DNA of 64,000 nucleotides, from contig NZ_PYWM01000008.1 of assembly GCF_003049665.1 (NCBI RefSeq), positions 111,176 through 175,175 on the forward strand. The letters are read 5' to 3'. The translations under genes were made by a program, and so were the position numbers. The notes under the pieces are model-generated. The model did not search any database, was not told the DNA's origin, and saw nothing but the letters and a program-made list of their open reading frames with translations. Origin of the DNA: Lysinibacillus mangiferihumi (GTDB lineage Bacteria > Bacillota > Bacilli > Bacillales_A > Planococcaceae). This document shows, in pieces, positions 52,815 to 61,698 of this stretch; position 1 is the first letter of the stretch; each line of letters begins with the position of its first letter.

Positions 52815-53876
52815 TTGAAAAATATTCAAACAGTACTTGTTGTATTTTTTACTTTGTTTTGTCTAATTGGTATTGTAAAAGAGAAGGCTTCTGCTTCTAC
52901 GTCGAACATTACACTAGAAACAGCAAAAGAAATTGCTATTAAGAAATTTGGGGGGCAGGTAATTGAAGCGAGTTTTGATGATGATGAATCCCATTTCGAA
53001 ATCACGGTTCTAACGAATACAGAAAAAGTTGAAATGGATGTTGATGCTAATACAGGTGAGATACGGGTTACAGAACGTGAGGTTAATAATTACTTTATAG
53101 ATGTAGACGTCAATGATCCTAATAATTTGCCTATTTATTGGGCTAGAAAAATGGGTTTAATAAATGGTTATAAAGACGGGACTTTTAGACCGAATAATAT
53201 TGTGACAGAAAGACAGTTCGCAAAAATACTGGTGAATTATTTTAAGCTAGATAATAAGAGCAATGGCAACATGTTAGAAACGGAAATAAATTATAATATA
53301 TTAGCTAAGTATGGGGTTCCATTAAACGGATATAACGATACTAAGTTGAAAGATATGGCTGTGAACAGAGGTGTTGTTGCACAAGCAATTGCTTATTTAG
53401 CCAATGGAAGTAATAATTTGAATGAATCTATCCAATATTTATTACAAAATAAAATAACGACAGGGCAAAATAATGAATATCAAAATATCAATATACAAAA
53501 ATATTTTGGTGCAGAAAATGTGTTGACTAGAAAGCAATTGGTAACGTTTTTTTATAGATTAAATTACGCTAATATTACTAATGTTTCATCTGTTGCTTTA
53601 AATGTTTATACACTCAATACAACGAGTGATACAATGTCAGATATAAACTATACTATACCTTCAAAACCTTCATCAGCTCAATTCATATCTCAAGACAAGG
53701 CAATTGCAATAGCAAAGGAAAAGGTTTCAGGTAATGTTACAAAGATTGAGTTGGACTATGATGATGGAATTGCTATTTATGAGATAGAAATACAAAATGG
53801 TCGTATAGAGTACGATATCGAGATAGATGCAATAACAGGTACTATTCTAAAGCTTCAAAGTGACTATGATGATTAA
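52815..53876 (+). CDS. Surface protein with PepSY-like domains and SLH repeat
   Basis: 353 residues from TTG 52815, 8 bp after GGAGG. Signal peptide KNIQTVLVVFFTLFCLIGIV to about ASA. PepSY-like domain 1 at about 35-85 (LETAKEIAIKKFGGQVIEAS), an SLH module at about 100-160 (NLPIYWARKMGLINGYKDGT, with TERQ), a weaker SLH-like stretch to about 250, and PepSY-like domain 2 at about 285-353 (SQDKAIAIAKEKVSGNVTKI). PepSY domains may inhibit or tether proteases; the SLH part anchors to the wall. Function unknown. Confidence 0.8.
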   Translation: MKNIQTVLVVFFTLFCLIGIVKEKASASTSNITLETAKEIAIKKFGGQVIEASFDDDESHFEITVLTNTEKVEMDVDANTGEIRVTEREVNNYFIDVDVNDPNNLPIYWARKMGLINGYKDGTFRPNNIVTERQFAKILVNYFKLDNKSNGNMLETEINYNILAKYGVPLNGYNDTKLKDMAVNRGVVAQAIAYLANGSNNLNESIQYLLQNKITTGQNNEYQNINIQKYFGAENVLTRKQLVTFFYRLNYANITNVSSVALNVYTLNTTSDTMSDINYTIPSKPSSAQFISQDKAIAIAKEKVSGNVTKIELDYDDGIAIYEIEIQNGRIEYDIEIDAITGTILKLQSDYDD

Positions 53877-53894
53877 ATTTCGACATAACTGCTA

Positions 53895-53936
53895 AAAAGA
53901 GTGACCTCAAATGTAACTGATTTGGGGTCACTCTTT
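53895..53936 (+). terminator. Rho-independent terminator
   Basis: AAGAGTGACCTCAAAT (53898-53913) pairs with ATTTGGGGTCACTCTT (53920-53935) with one G-T pair. Confidence 0.75.
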
Positions 53937-54407
53937 CATAATTATTTCTTAGTCATTCTTATAACTTTATATTTTAGTATTCTAAAAAGTTATTACATTT
54001 ATCCGAATAATAAAAATACCTAAAAAGAAAATTCTAGTAAAAAATTATTCTTTATAAAATTAAGAGAAAAGAGGGTAGTTAAATTGGTAAAATTTTTTTG
54101 ATTTAAAAGTTCGTTTAAAAAAGGACGAGAGAATCAAGTTTTATTATCTAGATAACTGTGGACTGGTTACATGTTGTAAAATAATAAAGTAACAAGTTAT
54201 TTAAAGTTAACAACAGTCCAGTTAAGGTTACTTACAAAATACACAATGCTTTTAGTGTAAATCTTTTTTAATTATGGAATAAATATATTTCACTGAATTT
54301 TCAATTAATTTAACTTTTCCCATGTTGTACTCCATAATCACTATATATTGAATAGACAAAGTCGAATAAATCGACTTTGTCTACGGTGTTCCTTGCGGTC
54401 TATAGTT
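53937..54407. other. 470-bp gap
   Basis: No gene. TAGACAAAGTCGA (54353-54365) / TCGACTTTGTCTA (54371-54383) is a hairpin 24 bp past the end of the cytochrome operon and may terminate it. A looser inverted repeat (GGACTG / CAGTCC, 54162-54220 area) is also present. Confidence 0.45.
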
Positions 54408-55448
54408 CTATTCCAACGTAGACTCTAATCGCTCCTCTGTTCGTGGATGTTCATCGAGATAAGGTGATAAATAGGCTTCTCTCAATTCATGACGCATCCA
54501 GCCCATAATGCCAATAACAAACATGAAGACCAAAATAGAGGCTAGAAAAGAATTAGCAGAATCCTTATAGCCTGCTGCATAGAGTAGCATACAAAGGATG
54601 ACAGTTAAGACAATAGAAATAATAAGTAAAGAAGTTAACAATAAATCTTCGCCTAAATAAAGCATACGAATATTCGTATTAAAAGAAAATAATAATAAAA
54701 AACCAGTTACTAACTGTGTAATTGTAATCCAAAAGCCTACTTTGGCACCAAAAAGTTTTAATGCTTGTTCATGTTGCTCTAATTTCTTCTGCTTTCGTTT
54801 CAAATAAGCAAAATAGACAAACATATAAAATCCACCTGTTGCTAAACTCGCTAGCATAAAATGGAGGTAACGTTGCCAAATTTGAGGATAGTAAAATAAG
54901 CTTTCAAAAAAACCATTTGCTTCTCCCCAACGATCTGGATATAACATGGAAGTGACATTGACAATAAAAATAAGAGGGACAAAAAACAGAATTAACATGG
55001 CTAATAGGCCAATACTTAAATGCAATAATTTTTTTGTTTGGAATTTAACCCAAGTGAACTTATAAATGTATAACAAAAGGAATGCAGCAATAAGTAGGAT
55101 TAATAAACTCATCCAAGCCTTCCCTATTAAGATTGTGGAAGAATAAAAATATTGTGTATATAAGACACTTACAATTAATAATGGACCAACACCTAAAACA
55201 ACTGCAATACTTTTATGTATTGAAGCATGAAAAGAACAAATTTGTGCCATTTTATCAAATAAACTATTTTTTTTCATCATCCCCGTAATTTCTAGCCCAA
55301 CAGCACCTGCAGTCAATGAAATAGTAAAATTCACAAAAATAATATGAAGAATAAATGTTAAGACAATCAAAATTTCTAGTAAACCAATGGGTGCAGGAAT
55401 CGGTAAAGGGTTATCAGAAGAAATTAATGCCAAAACTAGATGGTTCAT
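54408..55448 (-). CDS. Cytochrome bd-like membrane subunit (partner)
   Basis: 346 residues with about nine helices. N-terminal ILHIIFVNFTISLTAGAVGL EI and FHASIHKSIAVVLGVGPLLI have histidines in helices as in CydA-type haem-binding proteins. The start overlaps the end of the cytochrome c-fused subunit by 4 bp, so they form one complex. It lacks the long Q-loop of classical CydA. It is probably the second membrane subunit of an unusual terminal oxidase or reductase. Exact class uncertain. Confidence 0.65.
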   Translation of the reverse strand: MNHLVLALISSDNPLPIPAPIGLLEILIVLTFILHIIFVNFTISLTAGAVGLEITGMMKKNSLFDKMAQICSFHASIHKSIAVVLGVGPLLIVSVLYTQYFYSSTILIGKAWMSLLILLIAAFLLLYIYKFTWVKFQTKKLLHLSIGLLAMLILFFVPLIFIVNVTSMLYPDRWGEANGFFESLFYYPQIWQRYLHFMLASLATGGFYMFVYFAYLKRKQKKLEQHEQALKLFGAKVGFWITITQLVTGFLLLFSFNTNIRMLYLGEDLLLTSLLIISIVLTVILCMLLYAAGYKDSANSFLASILVFMFVIGIMGWMRHELREAYLSPYLDEHPRTEERLESTLE

Positions 55449-56773
55449 TTTTGGGTCACCTCTTTATCATTTTCCAATTCTGTTACAATATAAGTAGCTA
55501 ATGCTTCAATCTCTTCTTCTGTCCCCATAAATGGTGGCATGGCTACTTGTGCATAATGCATATTAGGAATAAAGGACATAATGGCTTCCTTATCCCAGCC
55601 TTTCATTCTAGTAGCTAATGCTCGTGTATCTCGCCATCCATCAATCGTATGACAAGTAATACATTGACCAACGAAAACGTCTCGACCAGCTTCAACCATA
55701 TTGTTGTCAGTAACTTCTTTTTCTTTTGCCCATGTTGCATTAGCTAGATATCCTTCTTTTTTCAGTTCTTCTTCATCTTTTGCTAACATTCCGTTTGCGT
55801 ACATATAATTATAAATAATGTATGGCTTTCTAACGCTTTCTCTTACAACTTCAAATTCCCCAATAAAACCGATTGAAGAAAACATGACTGCAATTGATAG
55901 CATCCACGGAACGTTTTTTGGACTTTTAACGAGCCATACTAAGAAAATAAGAAGGATACTAAAACCTAAAATATTGAGACTTTTGAAAATGACCTCAGAC
56001 ATGCCTGTCGACCAAACAATCATGTTATAGGCTTCAGTTGGGATGGCCCATAAATACCATAATCCTGTTATAAAAGTTAGTGGTAAGGCGATAGCACCCC
56101 AGAATGCAAACACTCGAAAGACTTCTGTTCGTAACGCTTTATCTTTAATGCGCCAACGGATGAAAAATGATACTAACGAGATAGCTAGCATAATTGCTAA
56201 AAACATACGGAATCCGAGTGAAGGGAAGTAAGTTGGGTTGAGAAATGCATTCCAAAATGAAAATGTGTCAATCCAACGTCCCGGCGTTAATTTTGCGGCT
56301 AAGACACCTGTAATGATTACCATCGTTACCCATGAAGCAATACTAAGTGCGACACCCAACATAATATGCTTTCGTTTACGTTCTCCCTCTTTCCATTTAT
56401 CCCATGTATAGTAATAGACAATAAGAATAATCACTTCAGAAATAAATGCTCCCCATTCCACAACCCATGCCCAAAAGAAAATGCGTAGTAAAGAAGAAAT
56501 TGAGTCCGGTTGTATGACGGTTGTTGAAAACCAAATCCCTACTCCAGTCATAGCTCCCATAGTTGTAGTAATGATTAATACCCATTTCAACATTGTTTTT
56601 GCTACTTGATCTAATGCTTCGTTCTTTCTTTTCATGGCTCTATACTCAGTAGATACAACTAAAACAGAGGTTCCAATTGCCACGCCATGGCTAATAATTA
56701 CATGAATAATGGCAATAAGAGCAATGACAGTGCCGTTCCCAAACCAAGTATAATCGACCGATGGAAAATTCAT
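55445..56773 (-). CDS. Cytochrome bd-like subunit fused to a C-terminal cytochrome c domain
   Basis: 442 residues. Nine helices at about 12-320, with His-containing AIIHVIISHGVAIGTSVLVV and FFWAWVVEWGAFISEVIILI as in CydA. The last 90 residues hold a c-type haem site, CITCH, and a candidate axial Met in YAQVAMPPFMG. In bacteria with this fusion the c domain can hand electrons from cytochrome c instead of quinol. AAAGGAAGAG precedes the ATG. Such fused subunits are known in OR-C type cytochrome bd relatives; function here is inferred. Confidence 0.75.
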   Translation of the reverse strand: MNFPSVDYTWFGNGTVIALIAIIHVIISHGVAIGTSVLVVSTEYRAMKRKNEALDQVAKTMLKWVLIITTTMGAMTGVGIWFSTTVIQPDSISSLLRIFFWAWVVEWGAFISEVIILIVYYYTWDKWKEGERKRKHIMLGVALSIASWVTMVIITGVLAAKLTPGRWIDTFSFWNAFLNPTYFPSLGFRMFLAIMLAISLVSFFIRWRIKDKALRTEVFRVFAFWGAIALPLTFITGLWYLWAIPTEAYNMIVWSTGMSEVIFKSLNILGFSILLIFLVWLVKSPKNVPWMLSIAVMFSSIGFIGEFEVVRESVRKPYIIYNYMYANGMLAKDEEELKKEGYLANATWAKEKEVTDNNMVEAGRDVFVGQCITCHTIDGWRDTRALATRMKGWDKEAIMSFIPNMHYAQVAMPPFMGTEEEIEALATYIVTELENDKEVTQK

Positions 56774-57104
56774 AGTTACTCTTCCTTTCTGTTTTTAATG
56801 ACATTCAACGCATATCATACTAAATAGATTTGAAACGCAGATGAGTAATATGTGAAATCAAAAGCAACTAAACTTCATTAGTTTGTCAAAATAGTATGTA
56901 TAACGTAGAAATGGTTTGTCCGATTTCTCTTGATTTCACGCAATAGATGCTAATTTTTGAGGGCAAAATATGGACTTTAAATGAAATTTACTTTTTTGTT
57001 ACTAAAATTCATTAGAATTTCTCAATTGTTTTTTATAATGATGGTGATAAAAGCATCAGTTTAAAATACTGGAATCGTTTTACGTATAAATGGGGGGGAA
57101 GGGT
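56774..57104. other. 331-bp gap between divergent genes
   Basis: Holds the promoters of the cytochrome operon and of the methyltransferase; no clear boxes identified. Confidence 0.35.
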
Positions 57105-57698
57105 ATGAGCATGGGGCGTGAACAAGAGAGTCCACCACTATATGTTTATGGAACTGAAGCGAATCGATTTATTAAGTCTTCTGTACATTATTTCCCTAAG
57201 CATGCCAAAATTGCTGCGTATGAAGAAAATGAGGGAGCGAATGCAGTATTTTTAGCAAAACTAGGATATAAGGTAACGGTTTATAATTCTACTTCACAAG
57301 GACTAGCTAAAGTTCAGTTACTGGCAAATATGAATGGCGTAACAATCGACACAAAAAGGGTAGAATTAATAGAATACAAACTACCTAAAGAAAACTATGA
57401 TGGCGCAATAATGGTTTTTGGGCATTTTCCACATAGCTTCCAATTAGTAGTGCTTGATAAAATTATGAACTCTTTAAAACTAAACGGTGTATTTATGTTT
57501 GAGGTATATGAATACGCACAGCTTTTATACAATACGGGAGGACCAAAAGATATGTCTCATTTATATAATGCGGAGAATATCTTAAGATGGGCTCGTCGTT
57601 ATAAATTAAAACATTACTTTACGGGGGAAGTGGAACAATATGATACGTCGATTCAAACAAGTACTCGCCGTGTCATACAAGTAATAGTAGAAAAATAA
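57105..57698 (+). CDS. SAM-dependent methyltransferase (TehB-like)
   Basis: 197 residues from ATG 57105 after GGGGGGAAGGG. Rossmann-type pattern: KIAAYEENEGANAVFLAKLG, YKVTVYNSTSQGLAKVQLLA, and NYDGAIMVFGHFPHSFQLVV, then LKLNGVFMFEVYEYAQLLYN. The glycine motif I (normally GxGxG) is EENEGAN, a known variant of the TehB/UbiE-like group that starts with GEGEGRNA. Possible role in tellurite or thiol methylation; substrate unknown. Single gene. Confidence 0.8.
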   Translation: MSMGREQESPPLYVYGTEANRFIKSSVHYFPKHAKIAAYEENEGANAVFLAKLGYKVTVYNSTSQGLAKVQLLANMNGVTIDTKRVELIEYKLPKENYDGAIMVFGHFPHSFQLVVLDKIMNSLKLNGVFMFEVYEYAQLLYNTGGPKDMSHLYNAENILRWARRYKLKHYFTGEVEQYDTSIQTSTRRVIQVIVEK

Positions 57699-57730
57699 TA
57701 AATAATCTGTATGGTCTATGAGAAGAAAAA

Positions 57731-57771
57731 GACAAAGGAAACACGAGAAATAACTTGCACTTCCTTTTGTC
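57731..57771 (+). terminator. Terminator hairpin after the methyltransferase gene
   Basis: GACAAAGGAA (57731-57740) / TTCCTTTTGTC (57761-57771) with a 20-nt loop. Confidence 0.55.
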
Positions 57772-57916
57772 TATAGTATCGAGGCTGGGACAAAACGAAT
57801 AAGTAATAAGAAACAAAGAAATAGTGTTCGTAAATTTTACTTTTGCAAAAAATATAATCAGTAGTAATGAAAAACTAGTTGATGGTAACGGAGCCTTTAG
57901 CGAACATCAACGACAT

Positions 57917-57964
57917 AGCAAAAAAGTGTTAGATTGATTGCGGTCAATCTAACACTTTTTCTCT
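57917..57964. repeat. 48-bp palindromic repeat, copy 2
   Basis: AAAAAGTGTTAGATTGA pairs with TCAATCTAACACTTTTT; near-identical to 17120-17167 with changes only in the loop. It lies 17 bp after the MocR gene end on the minus strand and ends convergent transcripts. Confidence 0.75.
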
Positions 57965-57980
57965 GTTGTTGTATGACAGC

Positions 57981-59399
57981 TCACTTAGAAAGTGATTGTG
58001 CCACTGCTACAAACCTTTTTAGTCCTTCTTTTAATTGTTTTTCATTTGCGTAAGAATAGCTTAAACGAATCCAAGATGATAATTGTTTTAATGGATCACA
58101 AACTTGTCCAGGCACAAAGGAAATATTTTGTTCGAAACTTTTGCTTAATAATAATTCAGTTGGAAAATTATTTGGGAGCTGTACCCATAAATTCAAACCG
58201 CCTTTTGGACTAGTCCATCGCCAACCTGTTATGGCTAGCTCTTCCTCCATGATTTCCTTTCGAATTTGAAGCGCAATTCGAATTTTCTCCAAGTGTTGTT
58301 GCAATCTTAGTGATGAAAAGTAATGGAGAAAAATTTTTTGATTGAGAAGTGGTGAGCCATTATCCGCTAATGATTTTGCTGTTAGTAATGCGTTCATTAA
58401 TGATGATTGACAAATAACAGTCGCAATTCTTAAACCAGGTGAAATATATTTGCAAAAGCTACGGATATAAATGACTGTCCCAGCACTATCATAGGTGTAA
58501 ATGGGTGGTGGAGGGGGTTCATCAAAATATATGTCGTGATAAGCATCGTCTTCAATTAATAACAGTCGATAGTGTTCTGCTAATTCTACTAATTTTTTGC
58601 GCTGCTCAATAGGAACAGTATAACCAGTCGGATTATGAAATGTCGGATTGAGATAAAATAATCGTGGTTTATATTGCTTAATATATAATTCAAGCTGTTG
58701 TAAATCGTACCCTTCTGGATGAATATCCACCGTAACAATCTGGGCTCCCTGTGCTTTAAAAATATCAATCGCAGCACTATAGCTTGGACGTTCAAATAAA
58801 ACGACGTCTCGAGGCTTAATAAAAGTTTGGGCTATAAGGTGAATCGCTTGCTGTGAGCCAGAAGTAATGAGTAACTCATCTGCACTAATATGTGTTTTAT
58901 ATTGGTTGATAAAATACTGTGTGAGTGTTTCACGTAGTTCTAAATCACCTTGCACAGTTGAGTAAGTTGCAAGTACTTTTGGATAAAGATCAAACACTTT
59001 CTTTACGTAATCTGAAAAATAATGATTAGGTAAAAGATTGGAATCAATTAACGCCTGCGAGAATTGGTAGGAAACAGCTGGCTGATGGATTTCAGATAAA
59101 TGATTTTTTTGTAAGTATGCAGAAACAATCGGATTGCTCTGATTTAGATTTTCAAGATGTTTTGTTTCGATTGATTGGACAAAATAGCCTGCTTTATCTT
59201 TTACATAAACTTTGTCATGCTTTTTTAATAATTGATAAGCCTTTAATACCGTTAATCGATGAACATTCATTTCAAAAGCTAATTGGCGGACGGAGGGAAT
59301 CTTTTCATGTTCTTTCCATTCGTTGCGTTCTATACGGTGTAGTACATAATCATATACTTTCTTAAAAAGATAATCTTTATGTTCAATCGTTTTGTCCAC
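57981..59399 (-). CDS. MocR/PdxR-type regulator (GntR HTH + aminotransferase-like domain)
   Basis: 472 residues, GTG start 7 bp after AGGAGG. GntR winged helix at about 15-75 (RNEWKEHEKIPSVRQLAFEM, RLTVLKAYQLLKKHDKVYVK) and a fold-type I aminotransferase domain at about 110-470. The PLP lysine is in RSFCKYISPGLRIATVIC and the PLP-contacting Asp in LLLIEDDAYHDI. These proteins sense PLP or an amino-acid adduct and activate a divergent gene. The divergent gene here is an EamA-type transporter, and two direct repeats lie between them. Confidence 0.9.
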   Translation of the reverse strand: MDKTIEHKDYLFKKVYDYVLHRIERNEWKEHEKIPSVRQLAFEMNVHRLTVLKAYQLLKKHDKVYVKDKAGYFVQSIETKHLENLNQSNPIVSAYLQKNHLSEIHQPAVSYQFSQALIDSNLLPNHYFSDYVKKVFDLYPKVLATYSTVQGDLELRETLTQYFINQYKTHISADELLITSGSQQAIHLIAQTFIKPRDVVLFERPSYSAAIDIFKAQGAQIVTVDIHPEGYDLQQLELYIKQYKPRLFYLNPTFHNPTGYTVPIEQRKKLVELAEHYRLLLIEDDAYHDIYFDEPPPPPIYTYDSAGTVIYIRSFCKYISPGLRIATVICQSSLMNALLTAKSLADNGSPLLNQKIFLHYFSSLRLQQHLEKIRIALQIRKEIMEEELAITGWRWTSPKGGLNLWVQLPNNFPTELLLSKSFEQNISFVPGQVCDPLKQLSSWIRLSYSYANEKQLKEGLKRFVAVAQSLSK

Positions 59400-59442
59400 G
59401 TCGATTCCTCCTATTCAAAAAGATTGTACCACGAACGATGTT

Positions 59443-59472
59443 AATCTGTTCTATCTTTCTCAATCTGTTCTA
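59443..59472. promoter_or_regulatory. Direct repeats, candidate MocR binding sites
   Basis: AATCTGTTCTA occurs at 59443-59453 and again at 59462-59472, a 19-bp period on one DNA face. MocR regulators commonly bind direct repeats between divergent genes. Confidence 0.6.
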
Positions 59473-59511
59473 CGCTCCTTCTTTTATGATAGAAAAAAGG
59501 AGGAGATTGAT

Positions 59512-60432
59512 ATGGTGATGATTCATTATATTTTTATGTGTTTGATTTTTGGTACGACTTTTTTAGCAATTAAAATGGGTGTTGATGCAGGGGTACCTCC
59601 ATTTTTATCAGCTGGGCTTCGTTTTTTCATTGCTGGTTTGCTGCTATTTAGTTTTATGGTTTGGAGAGAAAAAACGACAATACGGTTATTATGGCGGAAA
59701 GAGCTGTTTTTTACAGGGGTATGTTTAACTTTTGGAACGTTTGCCGCATTATACTGGGCAGAACAGTATGTGACATCAGGAATTGCCGCTGTCTTATCTG
59801 CTACGGGTCCGATGATGATTATCATTATTCAAACATTGATATTGAAACAACAAGGAAATCGTCAATCATTGATAGGTTGTGTTGTCGGGGTTATTGGTGT
59901 CACACTGTTGATTATACCTAGTTTTTCGATTGAAATAAGTACCTTCTGGATGGTTGGTTGTTTCGCCATCATAGTAGGTGAGCTATTTTATGCAATTGGA
60001 ACGATTTATACGAAACATGTTATCCAAAAGTTTGAAACGACATCACCAATTGCCTTAAATGCAGTGCAAATGATGTACGGCGGGATTCTATTAATTATTT
60101 TATCGTTTTTTACCGAGAACATTCAGTTTGACAATCTGTTAAATCTCGCTTCAATGGGCTCCCTTCTTTATTTAATTATTGTAGGCTCAATGATTGGGCA
60201 TAGCATTTATTATTGGCTTGTTTCACGGACAAATCCAATATTTCCTTCTACATGGCTGTATATTTCTCCCTTAATCGCTGTAGTATTAGGTGTTATTTTT
60301 TATCAAGAATATCTATCTTGGTTAACTGGCATAGGTACTTTGACGATTATTGTTGGAACGGTTCTAGTCAATTACGAAACATTGAAGAAGTTACTCTGGC
60401 AGAAAGGGACTGTGCAGCATGTTAAAAATTAA
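59512..60432 (+). CDS. EamA-family (DMT) transporter
   Basis: 306 residues with ten helices in two EamA halves: CLIFGTTFLAIKMGVDAGVP and LSAGLRFFIAGLLLFSFMVW, then TYWLVSRTNPIFPSTWLYIS-like second half. ATG 59512 follows AAAGGAGGAGA; the open frame upstream runs into the MocR gene. DMT proteins move amino acids, vitamins or nucleotide-like compounds. Control by the divergent MocR regulator suggests a PLP-related or amino-acid cargo. Confidence 0.88.
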   Translation: MVMIHYIFMCLIFGTTFLAIKMGVDAGVPPFLSAGLRFFIAGLLLFSFMVWREKTTIRLLWRKELFFTGVCLTFGTFAALYWAEQYVTSGIAAVLSATGPMMIIIIQTLILKQQGNRQSLIGCVVGVIGVTLLIIPSFSIEISTFWMVGCFAIIVGELFYAIGTIYTKHVIQKFETTSPIALNAVQMMYGGILLIILSFFTENIQFDNLLNLASMGSLLYLIIVGSMIGHSIYYWLVSRTNPIFPSTWLYISPLIAVVLGVIFYQEYLSWLTGIGTLTIIVGTVLVNYETLKKLLWQKGTVQHVKN

Positions 60433-60507
60433 GCGGTAGGATATAGACCATATAGGTGGCCTCCTATTAATAGATTCATTAGGCACTTTAAGTTTTGCTT
60501 AAAAATA

Positions 60508-60557
60508 ACCTCGTAAAGGCAGATTTTGTCCTCTAACTTTTACGGGGTGTTTTTGCG
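60508..60557 (+). terminator. Terminator hairpin after the EamA gene
   Basis: ACCTCGTAAA pairs with TTTACGGGGT (G-T pair) and GTTTTTG follows. Confidence 0.6.
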
Positions 60558-60759
60558 AATAGCTTGTCACAATGTATGATAAGTGAAAAGGGATACCAAA
60601 AGAAGCATTTATGAAATAATTGAAAAGTATTTGCCAAAGTGATAACTTTCATGTATATTAGTCAGTAAATTTTTAGATTGTTCGTTTAGAATTTGAAACT
60701 ACTTATACTGAAATGTATGTATTGAATATAGTAGTAATTAATATGTAGGAGTGTTTTTA

Positions 60760-61359
60760 ATGGGAGAAAGAGGAAGACCTAAAGGTGCTAGTGGTGAAGA
60801 AAGTCGAGCACTCCTTCTTGAAATAGCAGCAAAAGAATTCGCACAAAATGGGTATCATGATACAAAGGTGAGTTCGATTGTTAAAGCTGCTTCATTAAGT
60901 CAACCAACTTTTTATTTGTATTTCAAAAATAAGGATGCTATTTTCGAAGAATTAGAAAATTTATTTCGCTTACGCATGATTGATTTTGCCAAAAAAAGCC
61001 GCTTACAGCCTGCATTGGAGCAAGCAACAGTAAAAGAACGTATTATATATAATGTCAAAGAATTATTGGTGTTTTTTTCTAAAAACCCTAATTTAACACG
61101 CATTGGATTTTATTTATCAACAAAGGCTGATGAAATAAAGGCGCAAATGGTCAAGCAAATAAAAGAGAATCTGGATTTTGAAGTTGATGCAGGTTACTTT
61201 CGGAAAAATCTAGATACGCAAACAGTGGCAGAGTGCTTAATAGGCATAATTGAACGATTAACATTCATTCAATTACTGCCACAGAAAAAACAACCACAAG
61301 AAATAGCGACGGATATTGTCGATTTACTTATAGAGGGAATGCTAAATAGAGAAAAATAG
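60760..61359 (+). CDS. TetR-family transcriptional regulator
   Basis: 199 residues. HTH at about 12-58: ESRALLLEIAAKEFAQNGYH, VSSIVKAASLSQPTFYLYFK with the usual YLYFKNKDAIF ending. The C-terminal ligand domain is helical (about 75-195). ATG 60760 is placed after TAGGAG; an in-frame GTG at 60751 overlaps that site. No divergent partner; it may regulate itself or the giant surface protein that follows on the same strand. YfiR-like in length. Confidence 0.88.
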   Translation: MGERGRPKGASGEESRALLLEIAAKEFAQNGYHDTKVSSIVKAASLSQPTFYLYFKNKDAIFEELENLFRLRMIDFAKKSRLQPALEQATVKERIIYNVKELLVFFSKNPNLTRIGFYLSTKADEIKAQMVKQIKENLDFEVDAGYFRKNLDTQTVAECLIGIIERLTFIQLLPQKKQPQEIATDIVDLLIEGMLNREK

Positions 61360-61412
61360 TGTTCTCAAATTGAGTTAAAAAGGAAAATTTATATTTTTCT
61401 TTTTATAGTTGA

Positions 61413-61432
61413 ATATTACTTTTCAGTAATAT
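61413..61432. repeat. 20-bp palindrome, copy 1
   Basis: ATATTACTTTTCAGTAATAT. The same palindrome with one base changed is at 61627-61646. Both lie between the TetR gene and the surface protein. Confidence 0.65.
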
Positions 61433-61626
61433 AAAATTGGAAATGAAATTGGCTATAGCTATGTCGTATCAGGATGTATGCTCGAGGCTTTATAAGCAAC
61501 TCCCCTCCGTTAATATAATTCCGGTTTTTACATATAGTGAGGATAAAATAAATAGAAAGGAGGTTAGTAGAGTCAACAGACAGAAGGTGTGCGGTTGCAC
61601 TACTGAAATCATCACGATATATCCAT

Positions 61627-61646
61627 ATATTACTTTTAAGTAATAT
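61627..61646. repeat. 20-bp palindrome, copy 2
   Basis: ATATTACTTTTAAGTAATAT, inside a longer perfect dyad with 12-bp arms (61624-61649), 50 bp before the surface protein start. Likely operator or regulatory hairpin; possibly bound by the TetR protein upstream. Confidence 0.65.
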
Positions 61647-61698
61647 ATGTGGGCTATAGTAACAATTTCTAAAAAGACTAAACGAAAAGAGGGATGGT

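Noticed and set aside
61437..61643. 68-codon plus-strand frame between the twin palindromes
   Set aside because: Weak start, ends inside the second palindrome, no family resemblance.
61540..61650. c-di-GMP riboswitch before the surface protein
   Set aside because: Upstream region has some structure but not the conserved GEMM core; the dyad is better read as an operator.
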